NCBI RefSeq assembly: GCF_900299535.1
Contig: NZ_OMKE01000007.1
Coordinates: forward strand, 148,825 to 212,824
DNA length: 64,000 nucleotides
DNA from: Aquimarina aquimarini
Lineage (GTDB): Bacteria > Bacteroidota > Bacteroidia > Flavobacteriales > Flavobacteriaceae
Reading direction: 5' to 3'
How positions within the stretch are numbered: position 1 is the stretch's first letter; the number at the start of each line of letters is the position of its first letter. The position numbers and the translations under genes are program-made. The notes under the pieces were generated by a model. It was not told the DNA's origin. It did not search any database and worked only from the letters and a program-made list of their open reading frames with translations. Positions 1 through 9,035 of this stretch are shown here, piece after piece.

Positions 1-552
1 GCCAATGGCGCAGGTAAGTCTACATTATTACGATTGATAGTAGGACTTATAGAGCCTGATAACGGAAATATATATATAAATAATGTTGATCTAAAAGGTG
101 TAGATCTAAATTATTACAGGTCTCACATAGGGCAATCACTAGTAGAGGAATCCCCTTTTGAAGGAAGTATTCTTGAAAACATCACTTTTGGAGACATCTC
201 TATACCAATGGAAGATGTGTATTGGGCAATAGAGAAGGTTGGATTAACACAATTTGTAAAAGAACAACCAGCAGGATTGAATACGATACTCTATCCAGAA
301 GGAAAACAAATAGCATATACCATATCCAAAAAAGTAGTTTTAGCAAGAAGTATCATTAAAAAACCAAAATTATTGATCTTAAAAGATCCGCTAGATCAGT
401 TTGATGATGATGAGGTAACTAGAATTATGGATTTTCTTACAAAACCTTCAAGCCCTTGGGCGCTAATCGTTGTAAGTCAAAATCAAAAATGGAGACAACG
501 ATGTACCAGGAAGATAAATATTGAAAGAGGTAAAATTATAGACGATAAATAG
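1..552 (+). CDS. ABC transporter ATP-binding domain, C-terminal part, catalytically degenerate
   Basis: The gene enters from the left edge; the reading frame is open from base 1 and the first residues form an intact Walker A (ANGAGKSTLL). The fold then follows an ABC ATPase to its C-terminus, but the catalytic motifs are lost. The LSGGQ signature region reads AYTISKK. Walker B is LLILKDP where LLILDEP is usual, so the Asp is Lys and the catalytic Glu is Asp. The H-loop reads VVSQNQ with no His. It ends 6 bp before an HlyD adaptor gene, which is followed by TolC, so it belongs to a type I secretion or efflux complex in the inner membrane. The N-terminal membrane or peptidase part lies outside the window. 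It may be the inactive half of a heterodimer, or act without hydrolysis. Family is certain; activity is doubtful. Confidence 0.85.
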   Translation, partial: ANGAGKSTLLRLIVGLIEPDNGNIYINNVDLKGVDLNYYRSHIGQSLVEESPFEGSILENITFGDISIPMEDVYWAIEKVGLTQFVKEQPAGLNTILYPEGKQIAYTISKKVVLARSIIKKPKLLILKDPLDQFDDDEVTRIMDFLTKPSSPWALIVVSQNQKWRQRCTRKINIERGKIIDDK

Positions 553-558
553 AAAGTT

Positions 559-1908
559 ATGCTAAATATTTCTCATAATACTTTAAATAAGAAAGTAGAC
601 CTTTCTAATTATAATGCAATGAATAAAGTCCTTCATAAAAGGCACTATAAATATTTTAATAGATTTTTAAAAATCTTTGCCGTATTGGTCGTGGTGGTCT
701 TGTTTCTGCCTTGGACTCAAAATGTTTCTGGCAATGGTTTTTTGACCACGCTAAAACCAGATCAAAGACCGCAGACAATACAATCTCCGATTCCTGGTAG
801 GATAGAAAAGTGGTATGTAAAAGAAGGAGATTTTGTGAATAAAGGAGATACCATTTTATTTATCTCTGAAATAAAAAATGAATATTTTGACCCTAATCTG
901 GTAGAGAGAACAGGTAAGCAAATACGTGCCAAATCGATGGCTGTAACATCCTATGAAGGAAAAGTAAAAGCCCTAGAGAATCAAATACAGGCTTTGCAAA
1001 GTGAACGATCGCTAAAACTGCAACAAGCAAAGAATAAACTCTTACAGTCTAAGCTAAAAGTGCAAAGCGATAGTATCGAGTATGAAGCCGCAAAAACAAA
1101 TATAAGTATAGCAGAACGGCAATATAATCGTATAGTTCAATTAGAAAAAGAAGGATTGAAATCACTGACAGATGTAGAAGGAAAGAGGTTAAAGCTTCAG
1201 GAAACACAAGCAAAATTAGTGTCTAAGAAAAATAAGCTACTGGCAAGCAAAAATGAAATTATTAATGCTCAGGTAGAGATTAGTCGCGTAATGGCAGCCT
1301 ATACAGATAAGATATCAAAATCTCAGAGCGATAAGTTTACAGCAACATCTAATCAATTTGATGCAGAAGCACAAGTAACCAAACTAGAGAACCAATATAC
1401 AAATTACGAGAGGCGTAGTGATATGCATTATATAAAAGCACCACAAAGTGGTTTTATAAACAAAACATTACGTTCTGGAGTAGGAGAAACATTCAAAGAA
1501 GGAGAAAAACTTGTCAATATTATGCCTTCAGAATACGACTTAGCAGTAGAGACATATGTAAGACCTATTGACTTGCCACTGATTCACCTAGGAGAAAAAA
1601 CGAGGATACGATTTGATGGATGGCCAGCAATAGTATTCAGCGGATGGCCTAATGTTTCTTATGGAACTTATGGAGGAAAGATTGTAGCAATAGAAACTTT
1701 TATTAGCGATAACGGAAAATATAGAATTCTTATTGCTCCAGATTCAAATGACCATAAATGGCCAAAAATACAAGTAGGGTCAGGAGCTAAAACCATTGCT
1801 TTATTAGATGATGTGCCGATATGGTATGAGTTATGGAGACAATTAAGCGGTTTCCCTCCAAACTATTACCAGCCCAATAAAAAAATAGCCAAATCTGAAA
1901 AAAAATAA
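559..1908 (+). CDS. HlyD-family periplasmic adaptor protein
   Basis: 449 aa, the membrane fusion protein that links an inner-membrane transporter to TolC. It has one N-terminal transmembrane helix (about residues 37-55), then a lipoyl/barrel-sandwich half (IQSPIPGRIEKWYVKEGD), a long coiled coil (about 130-280) and the returning half (YIKAPQSGFINKTLRSG). This order is typical of HlyD/EmrA proteins, and the length is normal for adaptors of type I secretion systems. It lies 6 bp after the ABC gene and 1 bp before the TolC gene, so the three are surely co-transcribed. The substrate is unknown; no candidate exported protein is visible in the window. Confidence 0.9.
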   Translation: MLNISHNTLNKKVDLSNYNAMNKVLHKRHYKYFNRFLKIFAVLVVVVLFLPWTQNVSGNGFLTTLKPDQRPQTIQSPIPGRIEKWYVKEGDFVNKGDTILFISEIKNEYFDPNLVERTGKQIRAKSMAVTSYEGKVKALENQIQALQSERSLKLQQAKNKLLQSKLKVQSDSIEYEAAKTNISIAERQYNRIVQLEKEGLKSLTDVEGKRLKLQETQAKLVSKKNKLLASKNEIINAQVEISRVMAAYTDKISKSQSDKFTATSNQFDAEAQVTKLENQYTNYERRSDMHYIKAPQSGFINKTLRSGVGETFKEGEKLVNIMPSEYDLAVETYVRPIDLPLIHLGEKTRIRFDGWPAIVFSGWPNVSYGTYGGKIVAIETFISDNGKYRILIAPDSNDHKWPKIQVGSGAKTIALLDDVPIWYELWRQLSGFPPNYYQPNKKIAKSEKK

Positions 1909-1909
1909 A

Positions 1910-3310
1910 ATGAAGTACTACTTTTTGTTTTTCCTGTATTTTTTGGTGAATACTCTTTGTGCTCAACAAAATGATACCATTGTATTAAATTTTAAAGAGT
2001 ATTTGGGGTATGTAAAAAAATATCACCCAATCGCCAAACAAGCTGAACTAACTATTGGCGTAGGGCAAGCAACCCTTATGAAAGCTAGAGGAGGATTTGA
2101 TCCAAAAATAGAAATAGACTATGATCGCAAAAAATTTAAAGAAAAAGAGTATTATGATTTATTAAATGCGACATTCAAAATCCCTACATGGTATGGAATA
2201 GAGTTAAAAGGAGGTTTTGAGCAAAATGAAGGATTTTATCTAAACCCTCAAAATGTAGTTCCGCAGGATGGTCTTTTTAATGCAGGAATTTCTATTGATG
2301 TGGCACAAGGCTTATTGATTAATGATAGAATGGCTGCCTTAAAAAAAGCGAAACTCTTTAAAAAGCAAACCAAAGCAGATCGTGATCTTTTGGTAAACCA
2401 GATTTTACATGATGCTGCATTATCCTATTTTGATTGGGTACAAGCGTATAATGAAAAAGAGATTTATGCCAATTTTGTACAGAATGCAAAAATGCGTTTT
2501 GAAGGAGTCAAAAAAAGCGCTTTGGCTGGTGATAAAGCAAGTATAGATACTGTAGAAGCCAAAATTACTTTTCAGAATAGAGTACTTAGTCTAGAGCAAG
2601 CAAAAATTAAATTAATCAAAAAGCAATTAATAGTATCTAATTTTTTATGGATAGAGAATACTCCAGTAGAATTACAATCTAATGTTGTTCCTGAAAATGA
2701 ACTCGAAAAAAGTGTAGATACTACATTAGAGATAAATGATCTGCCTTTGAGTGATTATACGGTAGAAAACCATCCTAAATTAATAGCACTCAATTATAAG
2801 GTGAAAAGATTAGAAATAGATAAGAAACTAAAAGCAAATAAGCTATTGCCAAAAATCAATCTGGAATACAAGTTTTTGACAGAATACCCCAGAGAAGCAG
2901 TGTCTTATAATACCGCAGATTATAAAGGAGGAGTTAGGTTTCGTTTTCCTCTATTTCTAAGAAAAGAACGAGGAGATTTAAAAATGGCAAAGTATAAAGT
3001 GCAAGATGCCAAATTTGAACTAGAATCCACTCAGTTAAAAATCAAGAATAAAATTCTGACGATTTATGCAGAATTATCATCTTTTACAGACCAAAATAAG
3101 TTAATCAAAGATATCGTCAAGGATTATAACACATTACTTACTGCCGAGGAACGTAAATTTAGTTTTGGAGAGAGTTCTTTATTTATTGTGAATTATAGAG
3201 AACGTAGTCTTATCGACGCTAGACTCAAAGAAGTAAAAATGCAGAATAAATTTCTTAAAACAAAAGCCAAACTATTTAATAGTTTGGCTGTAAATCCAGT
3301 AGGGTTGTAG
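1910..3310 (+). CDS. TolC-family outer-membrane efflux channel
   Basis: 466 aa with a clear signal peptide (MKYYFLFFLYFLVNTLCAQQ). The rest is long amphipathic helices alternating with short strand regions, as in TolC/OEP proteins. The C-terminal half repeats the helical pattern (about residues 285-455). It is the outer-membrane exit duct for the transporter and adaptor encoded just upstream; only one base separates it from the HlyD gene. It is the last gene of the operon, followed by a strong hairpin shared with the convergent gene. No unusual residues stand out. Confidence 0.9.
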   Translation: MKYYFLFFLYFLVNTLCAQQNDTIVLNFKEYLGYVKKYHPIAKQAELTIGVGQATLMKARGGFDPKIEIDYDRKKFKEKEYYDLLNATFKIPTWYGIELKGGFEQNEGFYLNPQNVVPQDGLFNAGISIDVAQGLLINDRMAALKKAKLFKKQTKADRDLLVNQILHDAALSYFDWVQAYNEKEIYANFVQNAKMRFEGVKKSALAGDKASIDTVEAKITFQNRVLSLEQAKIKLIKKQLIVSNFLWIENTPVELQSNVVPENELEKSVDTTLEINDLPLSDYTVENHPKLIALNYKVKRLEIDKKLKANKLLPKINLEYKFLTEYPREAVSYNTADYKGGVRFRFPLFLRKERGDLKMAKYKVQDAKFELESTQLKIKNKILTIYAELSSFTDQNKLIKDIVKDYNTLLTAEERKFSFGESSLFIVNYRERSLIDARLKEVKMQNKFLKTKAKLFNSLAVNPVGL

Positions 3311-3322
3311 TTAGAAAAAAAC

Positions 3323-3381
3323 AAGTTGTACAGTAGAAAAACTATTAGTTATAAGACGAGCTATGTTCTACTGTACAATTT
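3323..3381. terminator. Bidirectional terminator-like hairpin
   Basis: Arms 3323-3338 and 3366-3381 pair over 16 bp with one G-U, with a 27-nt loop. The hairpin lies between the stop of the TolC gene (+) and the stop of the convergent barrel gene (-). Runs of T follow or precede it only weakly, so bidirectional termination is inferred from position and stem strength. Confidence 0.6.
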
Positions 3382-3384
3382 GGT

Positions 3385-4593
3385 TTAAAAATATTTTGAT
3401 ATAGAGATTCTAAAAAAGCTATCCTCTCTAAAATTGGATAAGATCAATTCATCTTTATCAATATCATTAAAAATACGACCTTCTATAGCGGCAGTCCAAC
3501 TACTACCAAAACGCCTTGAAGCCTCAAGGCTAAAAATAGTACTACTAGACTCTAGATCAGTAATTCCCCCAAATAGTATTGATGTGTCTTGAGTATCGTT
3601 GAAAGCGATTCTGCTACCAAAGAAGATGTCATTTTGCAAAGCATTCAATGCAAGTTCATCTCGCTCATCATATAAATATTCGGCTAATAATCCAATATCA
3701 AGACCATTTCTGTCAATATTAGAAAAAGTGTATTCTAACCCAACTGCCATTGCAAAAAAGTCTTGTGCCTTTGCATGACGATAGATAGACTCCAGTTTCC
3801 ATAAAAAAGCATTATGCGTAATCTGTAAATCTAATCCTGTTTGATTGATGATAGGATAAAAAGCATTGATGTTACCTGTGGTATCAAACAAAAACAAAGG
3901 TTCTCTACCAGTTCCATAAAAATGAGAAAGCCCAATGTCAAAAATACCAAAATAGTGATTCCAACGAAAAGCAGCATCTTGTCTCCACTCTTCAGCACCA
4001 CTCTCATAGCCTAAATCATCTTTATCGATAACCGTAGCAAAACGCAATCTCCCTTTATCACCTGCAAAAGTACGTTTGCGATGATAAGGAAGATAAAAAA
4101 AGTCAAAAGTTCCAAATTTTTCGGTATTCCATGTAAACTGAGCCATAGGCTGACCTAGTTTTTTCTCACCATCAAAAGTTTCTACCGCATCCGTTTGATT
4201 GATAATATCAACTAAGTGGTTGCTTTCTGTTACTCCCCAGTACACTTTTTTAATACCTAGATTCAACTCCCAATTATTCTTGGCCTTTTGATAGTATAGT
4301 TCACGAATATCCCAATGCGTACGCTCATCATCAACATCTACTCGCAAAAAACCTTTGAAATTGATGCTCTCGTATCCTTTATTCCATGCTGCTTTGTATT
4401 CTGGTCGTATTGCTAGAGAAGGAAAATGATCCTTTTGCGAACTAAATAGCGCATCGTCATAAAAATAACGATATTCACCTTCTAATTCTAACTCAAAATC
4501 ATGATGTGTCTTTTTTAGGCTTTCCGTTTGGGCAGCTATATTATGCATATTGCATACTAAGAGAAGTAGATAATAAATAGGTTTACTATTCAT
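3385..4593 (-). CDS. Outer-membrane beta-barrel protein of an MMPL exporter locus
   Basis: 402 aa with an N-terminal signal (MNSKPIYYLLLLVCNMHNIAAQ) and alternating aromatic/polar strands ending in an aromatic residue (FFRISISKYF), as expected for an outer-membrane barrel. It is downstream of a LolA-like gene and an MMPL transporter gene on the same strand. In proteobacteria a comparable trio is MMPL transporter + DUF1329 + DUF1302 barrel; I infer this protein plays the DUF1302-like role, but I cannot confirm the family without a profile search. A 4594-4726 gap with an inverted repeat separates it from the LolA-like gene, so its expression may be attenuated relative to the upstream genes. Confidence 0.65.
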   Translation of the reverse strand: MNSKPIYYLLLLVCNMHNIAAQTESLKKTHHDFELELEGEYRYFYDDALFSSQKDHFPSLAIRPEYKAAWNKGYESINFKGFLRVDVDDERTHWDIRELYYQKAKNNWELNLGIKKVYWGVTESNHLVDIINQTDAVETFDGEKKLGQPMAQFTWNTEKFGTFDFFYLPYHRKRTFAGDKGRLRFATVIDKDDLGYESGAEEWRQDAAFRWNHYFGIFDIGLSHFYGTGREPLFLFDTTGNINAFYPIINQTGLDLQITHNAFLWKLESIYRHAKAQDFFAMAVGLEYTFSNIDRNGLDIGLLAEYLYDERDELALNALQNDIFFGSRIAFNDTQDTSILFGGITDLESSSTIFSLEASRRFGSSWTAAIEGRIFNDIDKDELILSNFREDSFFRISISKYF

Positions 4594-4622
4594 ACTTTTA
4601 TTTTATTATGAGTAACAAAAAA

Positions 4623-4697
4623 CACAAGGCAAGTTTGTGATACTAACTATTTTGTAACCAAAAAAACCTGTAATTAATGCTCAAACAGAGCCTTGTG
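4623..4697 (-). other. Intercistronic inverted repeat
   Basis: CACAAGGC (4623-4630) pairs with GCCTTGTG (4690-4697), with an inner GTTTG/CAAAC pairing. It sits between the LolA-like gene and the barrel gene of the exporter operon. It could attenuate transcription or protect mRNA ends; the sequence does not tell which. Confidence 0.4.
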
Positions 4698-4726
4698 ATT
4701 TTGTTATGCCAATTATATAATTGTTT

Positions 4727-5500
4727 TTATTGCCCAGCTCTTTTAAGCGCTACTTGAGTAAAATCCTCATCAGTAAGATTAGCTTCAAAGTTATATTCAC
4801 TAAATTTTAGCACAGTTTCTTTATTACTTTGATGGTTTACCATAGTAAATGTACCTGCTCTCCAGAATTTTCCTTTGTATAACTTATAATTACTATAAGT
4901 AAGTGTTTTTAGAAGAGAATTCTTTCTATCATAGAACTCAACTTTTTCAATACGATACCCTTTACTCTTGTTATAGGTCACAATACGTCTGGTATATCCT
5001 GATTTTGGATCAACAGGATCTTGTTCTACCAGTAAAAGAGTTCCATTTTCTTTTAGAAATTTGTAGCTATACTTTTCCACTTCCTGAGAAGAAAGATCTT
5101 CATAAGCAAATTCGCTACCCACAAAAGGCCCTGATTTATTATTAGAAGATATTCTTTTTACCCTTTTTATAGAGGGTAAAAATAACCATTGATCATCTGA
5201 CCCTATTTTATGAGTAAAGGTAAGAGTTGAGGTTCCTTTTACATCTTTGGGGCTATTAAAAACAATTAATGATTTGTCACCATCGGCAGTTTGTTCCAGA
5301 GTTTTGGTAATCAACAAACGTTCACTGGTTTGCCCGTTTTTATTTTTTAGAGTCATTTTTAGATGAACGATAGAGCTGTTAAATCCTTGGTCTGCTTTGT
5401 CAGCAGCTTTAGCAATTTGTAAACCGCGTTGTTCGGCACTTTGTGCTGTTAAAAAAGTGATACTCAAAAGAGATAGGCCAATTAAAACTAAGGTTTTCAT
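4727..5500 (-). CDS. LolA-like outer membrane lipoprotein-sorting protein
   Basis: 257 aa with a signal peptide (MKTLVLIGLSLLSITFLTAQS). The middle shows the pattern of the LolA-like PF17131-type proteins found next to RND exporters: DKSLIVFNSPKDVKGTSTLT, DDQWLFLPSIKRVKRIS and GPFVGSEFAYEDL. It should be a periplasmic lipid-binding half-barrel that carries a hydrophobic substrate for the MMPL protein. It begins 22 bp after the MMPL gene, so the two are co-transcribed. In related loci the substrate is a lipid or hopanoid-like molecule; here it is unknown. Confidence 0.8.
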   Translation of the reverse strand: MKTLVLIGLSLLSITFLTAQSAEQRGLQIAKAADKADQGFNSSIVHLKMTLKNKNGQTSERLLITKTLEQTADGDKSLIVFNSPKDVKGTSTLTFTHKIGSDDQWLFLPSIKRVKRISSNNKSGPFVGSEFAYEDLSSQEVEKYSYKFLKENGTLLLVEQDPVDPKSGYTRRIVTYNKSKGYRIEKVEFYDRKNSLLKTLTYSNYKLYKGKFWRAGTFTMVNHQSNKETVLKFSEYNFEANLTDEDFTQVALKRAGQ

Positions 5501-5522
5501 AAATGATAATTTTTATTGTTTA

Positions 5523-7901
5523 TTATTTGTCTAATTGTATTTGTGTGTTTAATTCTTTTACAGGTGTTTTGACTTCACTTTTTTTGCTTATCAGAATTAG
5601 TAATGAAGGAAGCAATATGAAATCAATAATTAATGCAGATAGAATGATAATAACTGTAATTCTAGCCATATAACTGTTTAAAGCAAATGATGAAGTAGAA
5701 AGCACTGCAAATCCTGCCAAGAGTACAATTGTAGTGGTTACCAATGCTTTTCCTACCGTTTCAAAAGCATAGATGACAGCTTGTTTAGCATCATATCCCA
5801 ATTCTCTACGTGCTCGTAAGAATTTACTCATAAAATGTACTGTATCATCTACAATAATCCCTAAGGTCATACCAAAAACGATGACCATTCCTGTATTGAT
5901 TTGTGCCTTGTACATAGCCCAAAAACCAAACCCGATAAATACAGGAGTAACATTTGGAATGATACTAAGCAGTCCCATTTTGAAATTTCGTAAAGCAAAC
6001 ATGAGTACTAAAGAAATTAGGATTAAAGCAATAATATTTCCTTTGAGCATGCTATCTGCTTGTCTAAAGCCTAATTTTGAAAACATAAGAGTAGGGCTTA
6101 CAGCAATTGTATGCATTGGTTTTGGAGTGTTATCCTGTAACCACTGTTCAGCTCTTTTTGAAAAATCAATCATCTCAGAACTCGATATATTTTGTATAGT
6201 AACAGTTACTCGGGTTTCTGATTTATCAACATTGATTTGATTGTTGAGGTCTAAACCAAAAGGAAGAGAGAGCTCATATAATAATAAGTATTGAGCAGCT
6301 TCCTCACGATTAGTAGGAACCCTGTAAAAAGATTCATCATCCCCGTGCATAGACCTGTTAACTCGTCTAGCCACCTCACTAAATGCATTTACATGAATTA
6401 CCTCTGGTTGTGTATTAAGCCAGTTTTCGAATTCATTTAATTTTTGTAGATATTCAGGGTTATTAATTCCTCCACTTTCTCCGCTACCAACAGAAAATTC
6501 AACATTGTAAATTCCAGTTAGATTTTTACTGATGTAATCTGTATCACTTCTGAACTGTACTGTCTCATCAAAATAGTTAATGAACTCATCATTAAACTGA
6601 TTCTTAGTAGCCAAGTAGGTCATACCACTTATAATGATTGTGGATATAATAGTAAGTCGTACTGGTTGTTTAGCTACAAATTCTCCTAGACTGGTGTACC
6701 AGCTTGCTTTTTGAACATTTTTTTTAGTCTCTTTAGTTTTTACAGGTAAAATAGCCATAAGAGCAGGTAGTGCAGTCGTAGAATACAAGAAAGCCATAGT
6801 CATCCCGAATGCAGTAATGTTTCCTAGATCCCAAAAAGGAGGAACATCTCCAAAATTCATGGTTAAGAATCCAATTACGGTGGTTAAGCTAGTAATAAAT
6901 ACAGGCATAAAATTAAGACGTATGGATTCTACAAGAGCTTCCTTCTTAGCATACCCTTCTTTACGCATTTTTTGTAACATTGTGATCAGAATATGAATAC
7001 TATCTGCTACAGCCAAGGTTAATATCATTGTAGGAAAAACAGAAGAGGGAGGAGTAAGTTTAATTCCCATCAACCCTACAAAACCAATAGCACTCATTAT
7101 AGAGAATACAACTACGATAAAAGTAGCAATCGTACTCACAAAGTTTCGTGTAAGGATTAAGGTGGTTATGATAACAATTACTAGCATGATTAAAGTGAGC
7201 ATCATATCTCTCATAGAAGACTCAAAAAATGCAGTGTTTAGAGGAACCAAACCAGATGAATGTATCTGAAAGTTCGGGTGTTTTTCTTGAAAATCAGCAA
7301 TGGTTTTTCTTATAAAAGCAGTTACCTCTGGTATTTCTTTTGCACTGTCTTTTCCTGGTAATCGCACGGTAATATTAATCGCGGTTACACTTCCTTTTTC
7401 ATTGATAATACGATTGACAAGCAAAGGTTCTTTTAACGCTTTTTCTTTGATGATTTTGATTTCTGCTTCTGTTTTTGAAGCTGATTCATAGGATAGATCA
7501 TCTACATAAAGGTCATCACCTTGAGCGCTTGTATGTTGAAAATTGGTTACGGCATCTACTCTAGAAGAATGAGGAGTATTCCACGTTTCTGCTGTGAGCT
7601 CTTCTATAGCAGTCAGATTCTCTTTGGTAAATATATTCTCATTAGAAGGGGAGAGAACGATAACTACATTATCATCTTTGGTGTATTTATCTTGTAGTGC
7701 ATCAAAAGCTTCGAGTTCCGGATTAGATTCACTGAAGAATACGTGATAATCACCATCAAACTCCATATTTCCTTGAGATCCGAGACCTAATGCGATTATT
7801 ATAGTAAAAATTAATACTGGCCATTTGAATTTGATTACAAATTCTGCCCATTTTTTTGCAAACGCGTTTGTAGCGTCACCAGCTTTTTTAAGTGCATTCA
7901 T
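5523..7901 (-). CDS. MMPL/RND-superfamily exporter
   Basis: 792 aa with two repeats of one helix, a large periplasmic loop and a bundle of about five helices, which is the MMPL/HpnN layout. Conserved acidic residues in the proton-relay helices are visible in both halves (TLAVADSIHIL and GIIVDDTVHFMSKF). A tripartite partner such as HlyD is absent, as is normal for MMPL lipid exporters, while a LolA-like protein follows directly. The upstream region carries three TetR operator-like sites and a divergent-free TetR gene, so expression is likely repressed until an inducer binds TetR. ATG at 7901 is the only start that keeps the first membrane helix. Confidence 0.88.
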   Translation of the reverse strand: MNALKKAGDATNAFAKKWAEFVIKFKWPVLIFTIIIALGLGSQGNMEFDGDYHVFFSESNPELEAFDALQDKYTKDDNVVIVLSPSNENIFTKENLTAIEELTAETWNTPHSSRVDAVTNFQHTSAQGDDLYVDDLSYESASKTEAEIKIIKEKALKEPLLVNRIINEKGSVTAINITVRLPGKDSAKEIPEVTAFIRKTIADFQEKHPNFQIHSSGLVPLNTAFFESSMRDMMLTLIMLVIVIITTLILTRNFVSTIATFIVVVFSIMSAIGFVGLMGIKLTPPSSVFPTMILTLAVADSIHILITMLQKMRKEGYAKKEALVESIRLNFMPVFITSLTTVIGFLTMNFGDVPPFWDLGNITAFGMTMAFLYSTTALPALMAILPVKTKETKKNVQKASWYTSLGEFVAKQPVRLTIISTIIISGMTYLATKNQFNDEFINYFDETVQFRSDTDYISKNLTGIYNVEFSVGSGESGGINNPEYLQKLNEFENWLNTQPEVIHVNAFSEVARRVNRSMHGDDESFYRVPTNREEAAQYLLLYELSLPFGLDLNNQINVDKSETRVTVTIQNISSSEMIDFSKRAEQWLQDNTPKPMHTIAVSPTLMFSKLGFRQADSMLKGNIIALILISLVLMFALRNFKMGLLSIIPNVTPVFIGFGFWAMYKAQINTGMVIVFGMTLGIIVDDTVHFMSKFLRARRELGYDAKQAVIYAFETVGKALVTTTIVLLAGFAVLSTSSFALNSYMARITVIIILSALIIDFILLPSLLILISKKSEVKTPVKELNTQIQLDK

Positions 7902-8202
7902 TTTTTTAGCTTATTAGTTGACCAGTCGACTTGTAGTGTGGTACAGTTCAATCTGATACAGGTTGTTGATATGAGTTTTATTATTTAGACGATTTACTCA
8001 CTAAGTGAGACTTTAATACTACGAGGCTTGTTCTGTGGTGGTTTTTTTATAGTTAAATAGGACATGATCTTTTAAGTAGTAATGGTTAAAAATTGACCAG
8101 TCGATTATTGGTTAATGTTACTTATTTATTATCTATACCATATTGTTATTTTATTTTAAAATTAAAAATTGACCAGTCGACTACTAGGTGTTTAAAAAAA
8201 AA
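7902..8202 (-). promoter_or_regulatory. Control region of the MMPL operon with three operator-like repeats
   Basis: This 301-bp gap between the TetR gene and the MMPL gene holds three copies of TTGACCAGTCGA at 7918-7929, 8093-8104 and 8169-8180. The first and third continue with CT, giving a near-palindrome around AGTCGACT. They are the obvious binding sites for the TetR protein encoded next door. The rest is AT-rich with no gene seen. Confidence 0.7.
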
Positions 8203-8799
8203 TTACTTTAAAAAGAATTGTTTAGTCATATTGAGTACATTATCAATTGGATAGCTGCTTTGAGATTCTTTCATAGTGGTCATTGCTCCTTTACCAGCAT
8301 CTTCAATAAATTCAACTATATCGATTATGTTTATAGAAGCATCAATCTCTCCCTTTTGTTGGGCTTCTAGGCCTGTTTTGATAATTGCTTCTTTTATAAT
8401 ATTATTTTTATCCAAAATAGCTTTTCTGATATTGTCATTATGATCAGCCATTTCATTACTTAAATTACAACCCATGCATCCCATTTTGCATTCCAATTCT
8501 TTTTTGAGTACTTCAATTCTATATTCATAAAATTTAAGCAAACGCTGTTTTGCAGAAAGTGATGTATCGTGTAAAATAGCAATAGTAGGAGTGATTTGCA
8601 TGGTAAAATACTTATTTAAAGCTTTAATCACAAAATCCTCTTTGCTATCAAAATAAAAATAAAAAGAGCCTTTGGGAACCTCAGCCGCTTTTACGATGTC
8701 ATTTACACTAGTAGCATTATACCCTTTAGACCATATGATCTCTATCCCTTTTTCTAAAAGGTAGTCGGCCTTGGTTTCATGCTTTATAGTTTTTGACAT
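8203..8799 (-). CDS. TetR/AcrR-family repressor of the MMPL operon
   Basis: 198 aa from ATG at 8799. The N-terminus has the TetR helix-turn-helix (GYNATSVNDIVKAAEVPKGSFYFYFDSKEDF, written here in two known parts: ATSVNDIVKAAEVPKG and SFYFYFDSKEDF). The C-terminal ligand domain holds a Cys-rich patch, CKMGCMGCNLSNEM, close to the GCLxGNLxxE pattern of NemR-like regulators, so a thiol-reactive inducer is possible. A longer version starting GTG at 8832 is open, but it would cover an operator-like site at 8826-8842, so I prefer the ATG. It lies upstream of the exporter genes on the same strand and probably represses both them and itself. Confidence 0.85.
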   Translation of the reverse strand: MSKTIKHETKADYLLEKGIEIIWSKGYNATSVNDIVKAAEVPKGSFYFYFDSKEDFVIKALNKYFTMQITPTIAILHDTSLSAKQRLLKFYEYRIEVLKKELECKMGCMGCNLSNEMADHNDNIRKAILDKNNIIKEAIIKTGLEAQQKGEIDASINIIDIVEFIEDAGKGAMTTMKESQSSYPIDNVLNMTKQFFLK

Positions 8800-8825
8800 T
8801 ATTTTCTTTTGAAGAAACAAAAGTA

Positions 8826-8842
8826 TGACCACTCGTCTAGTT
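8826..8842 (-). promoter_or_regulatory. Operator-like site upstream of the TetR gene
   Basis: TGACCACTCGTCTAGTT on the plus strand is a variant of the TTGACCAGTCGAC motif found three times before the MMPL gene. It lies 27 bp upstream of the TetR start codon, which fits autoregulation. Confidence 0.5.
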
Positions 8843-8958
8843 AAACAAATTTTATAGTGTTAAAATTTTATTTAAAAACCTTTATTTGTTTTTAATGGTT
8901 GATTATGAGTGTGGTAATTGTGTTTGTTGTATGCTGTGATATGTTTCAAGAATACAAC

Positions 8959-9007
8959 TAGCGATAAAAAAGTAAGATTTTATCAATCTATATCATTTTA
9001 TCGCTAA
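8959..9007 (-). terminator. Inverted repeat after the S41 peptidase gene
   Basis: TAGCGATAAAA (8959-8969) and TTTTATCGCTA (8997-9007) are perfect inverted copies, 27 nt apart, 28 bp beyond the stop of the S41 gene. The long loop makes it a weak terminator candidate. Confidence 0.4.
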
Positions 9008-9035
9008 TCAGTGTATCGTATTATAATATCAAGTT

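Noticed and set aside
5773..6240. Plus-strand frame of 155 codons opposite the exporter gene
   Set aside because: Shadow of a clear MMPL gene on the other strand.
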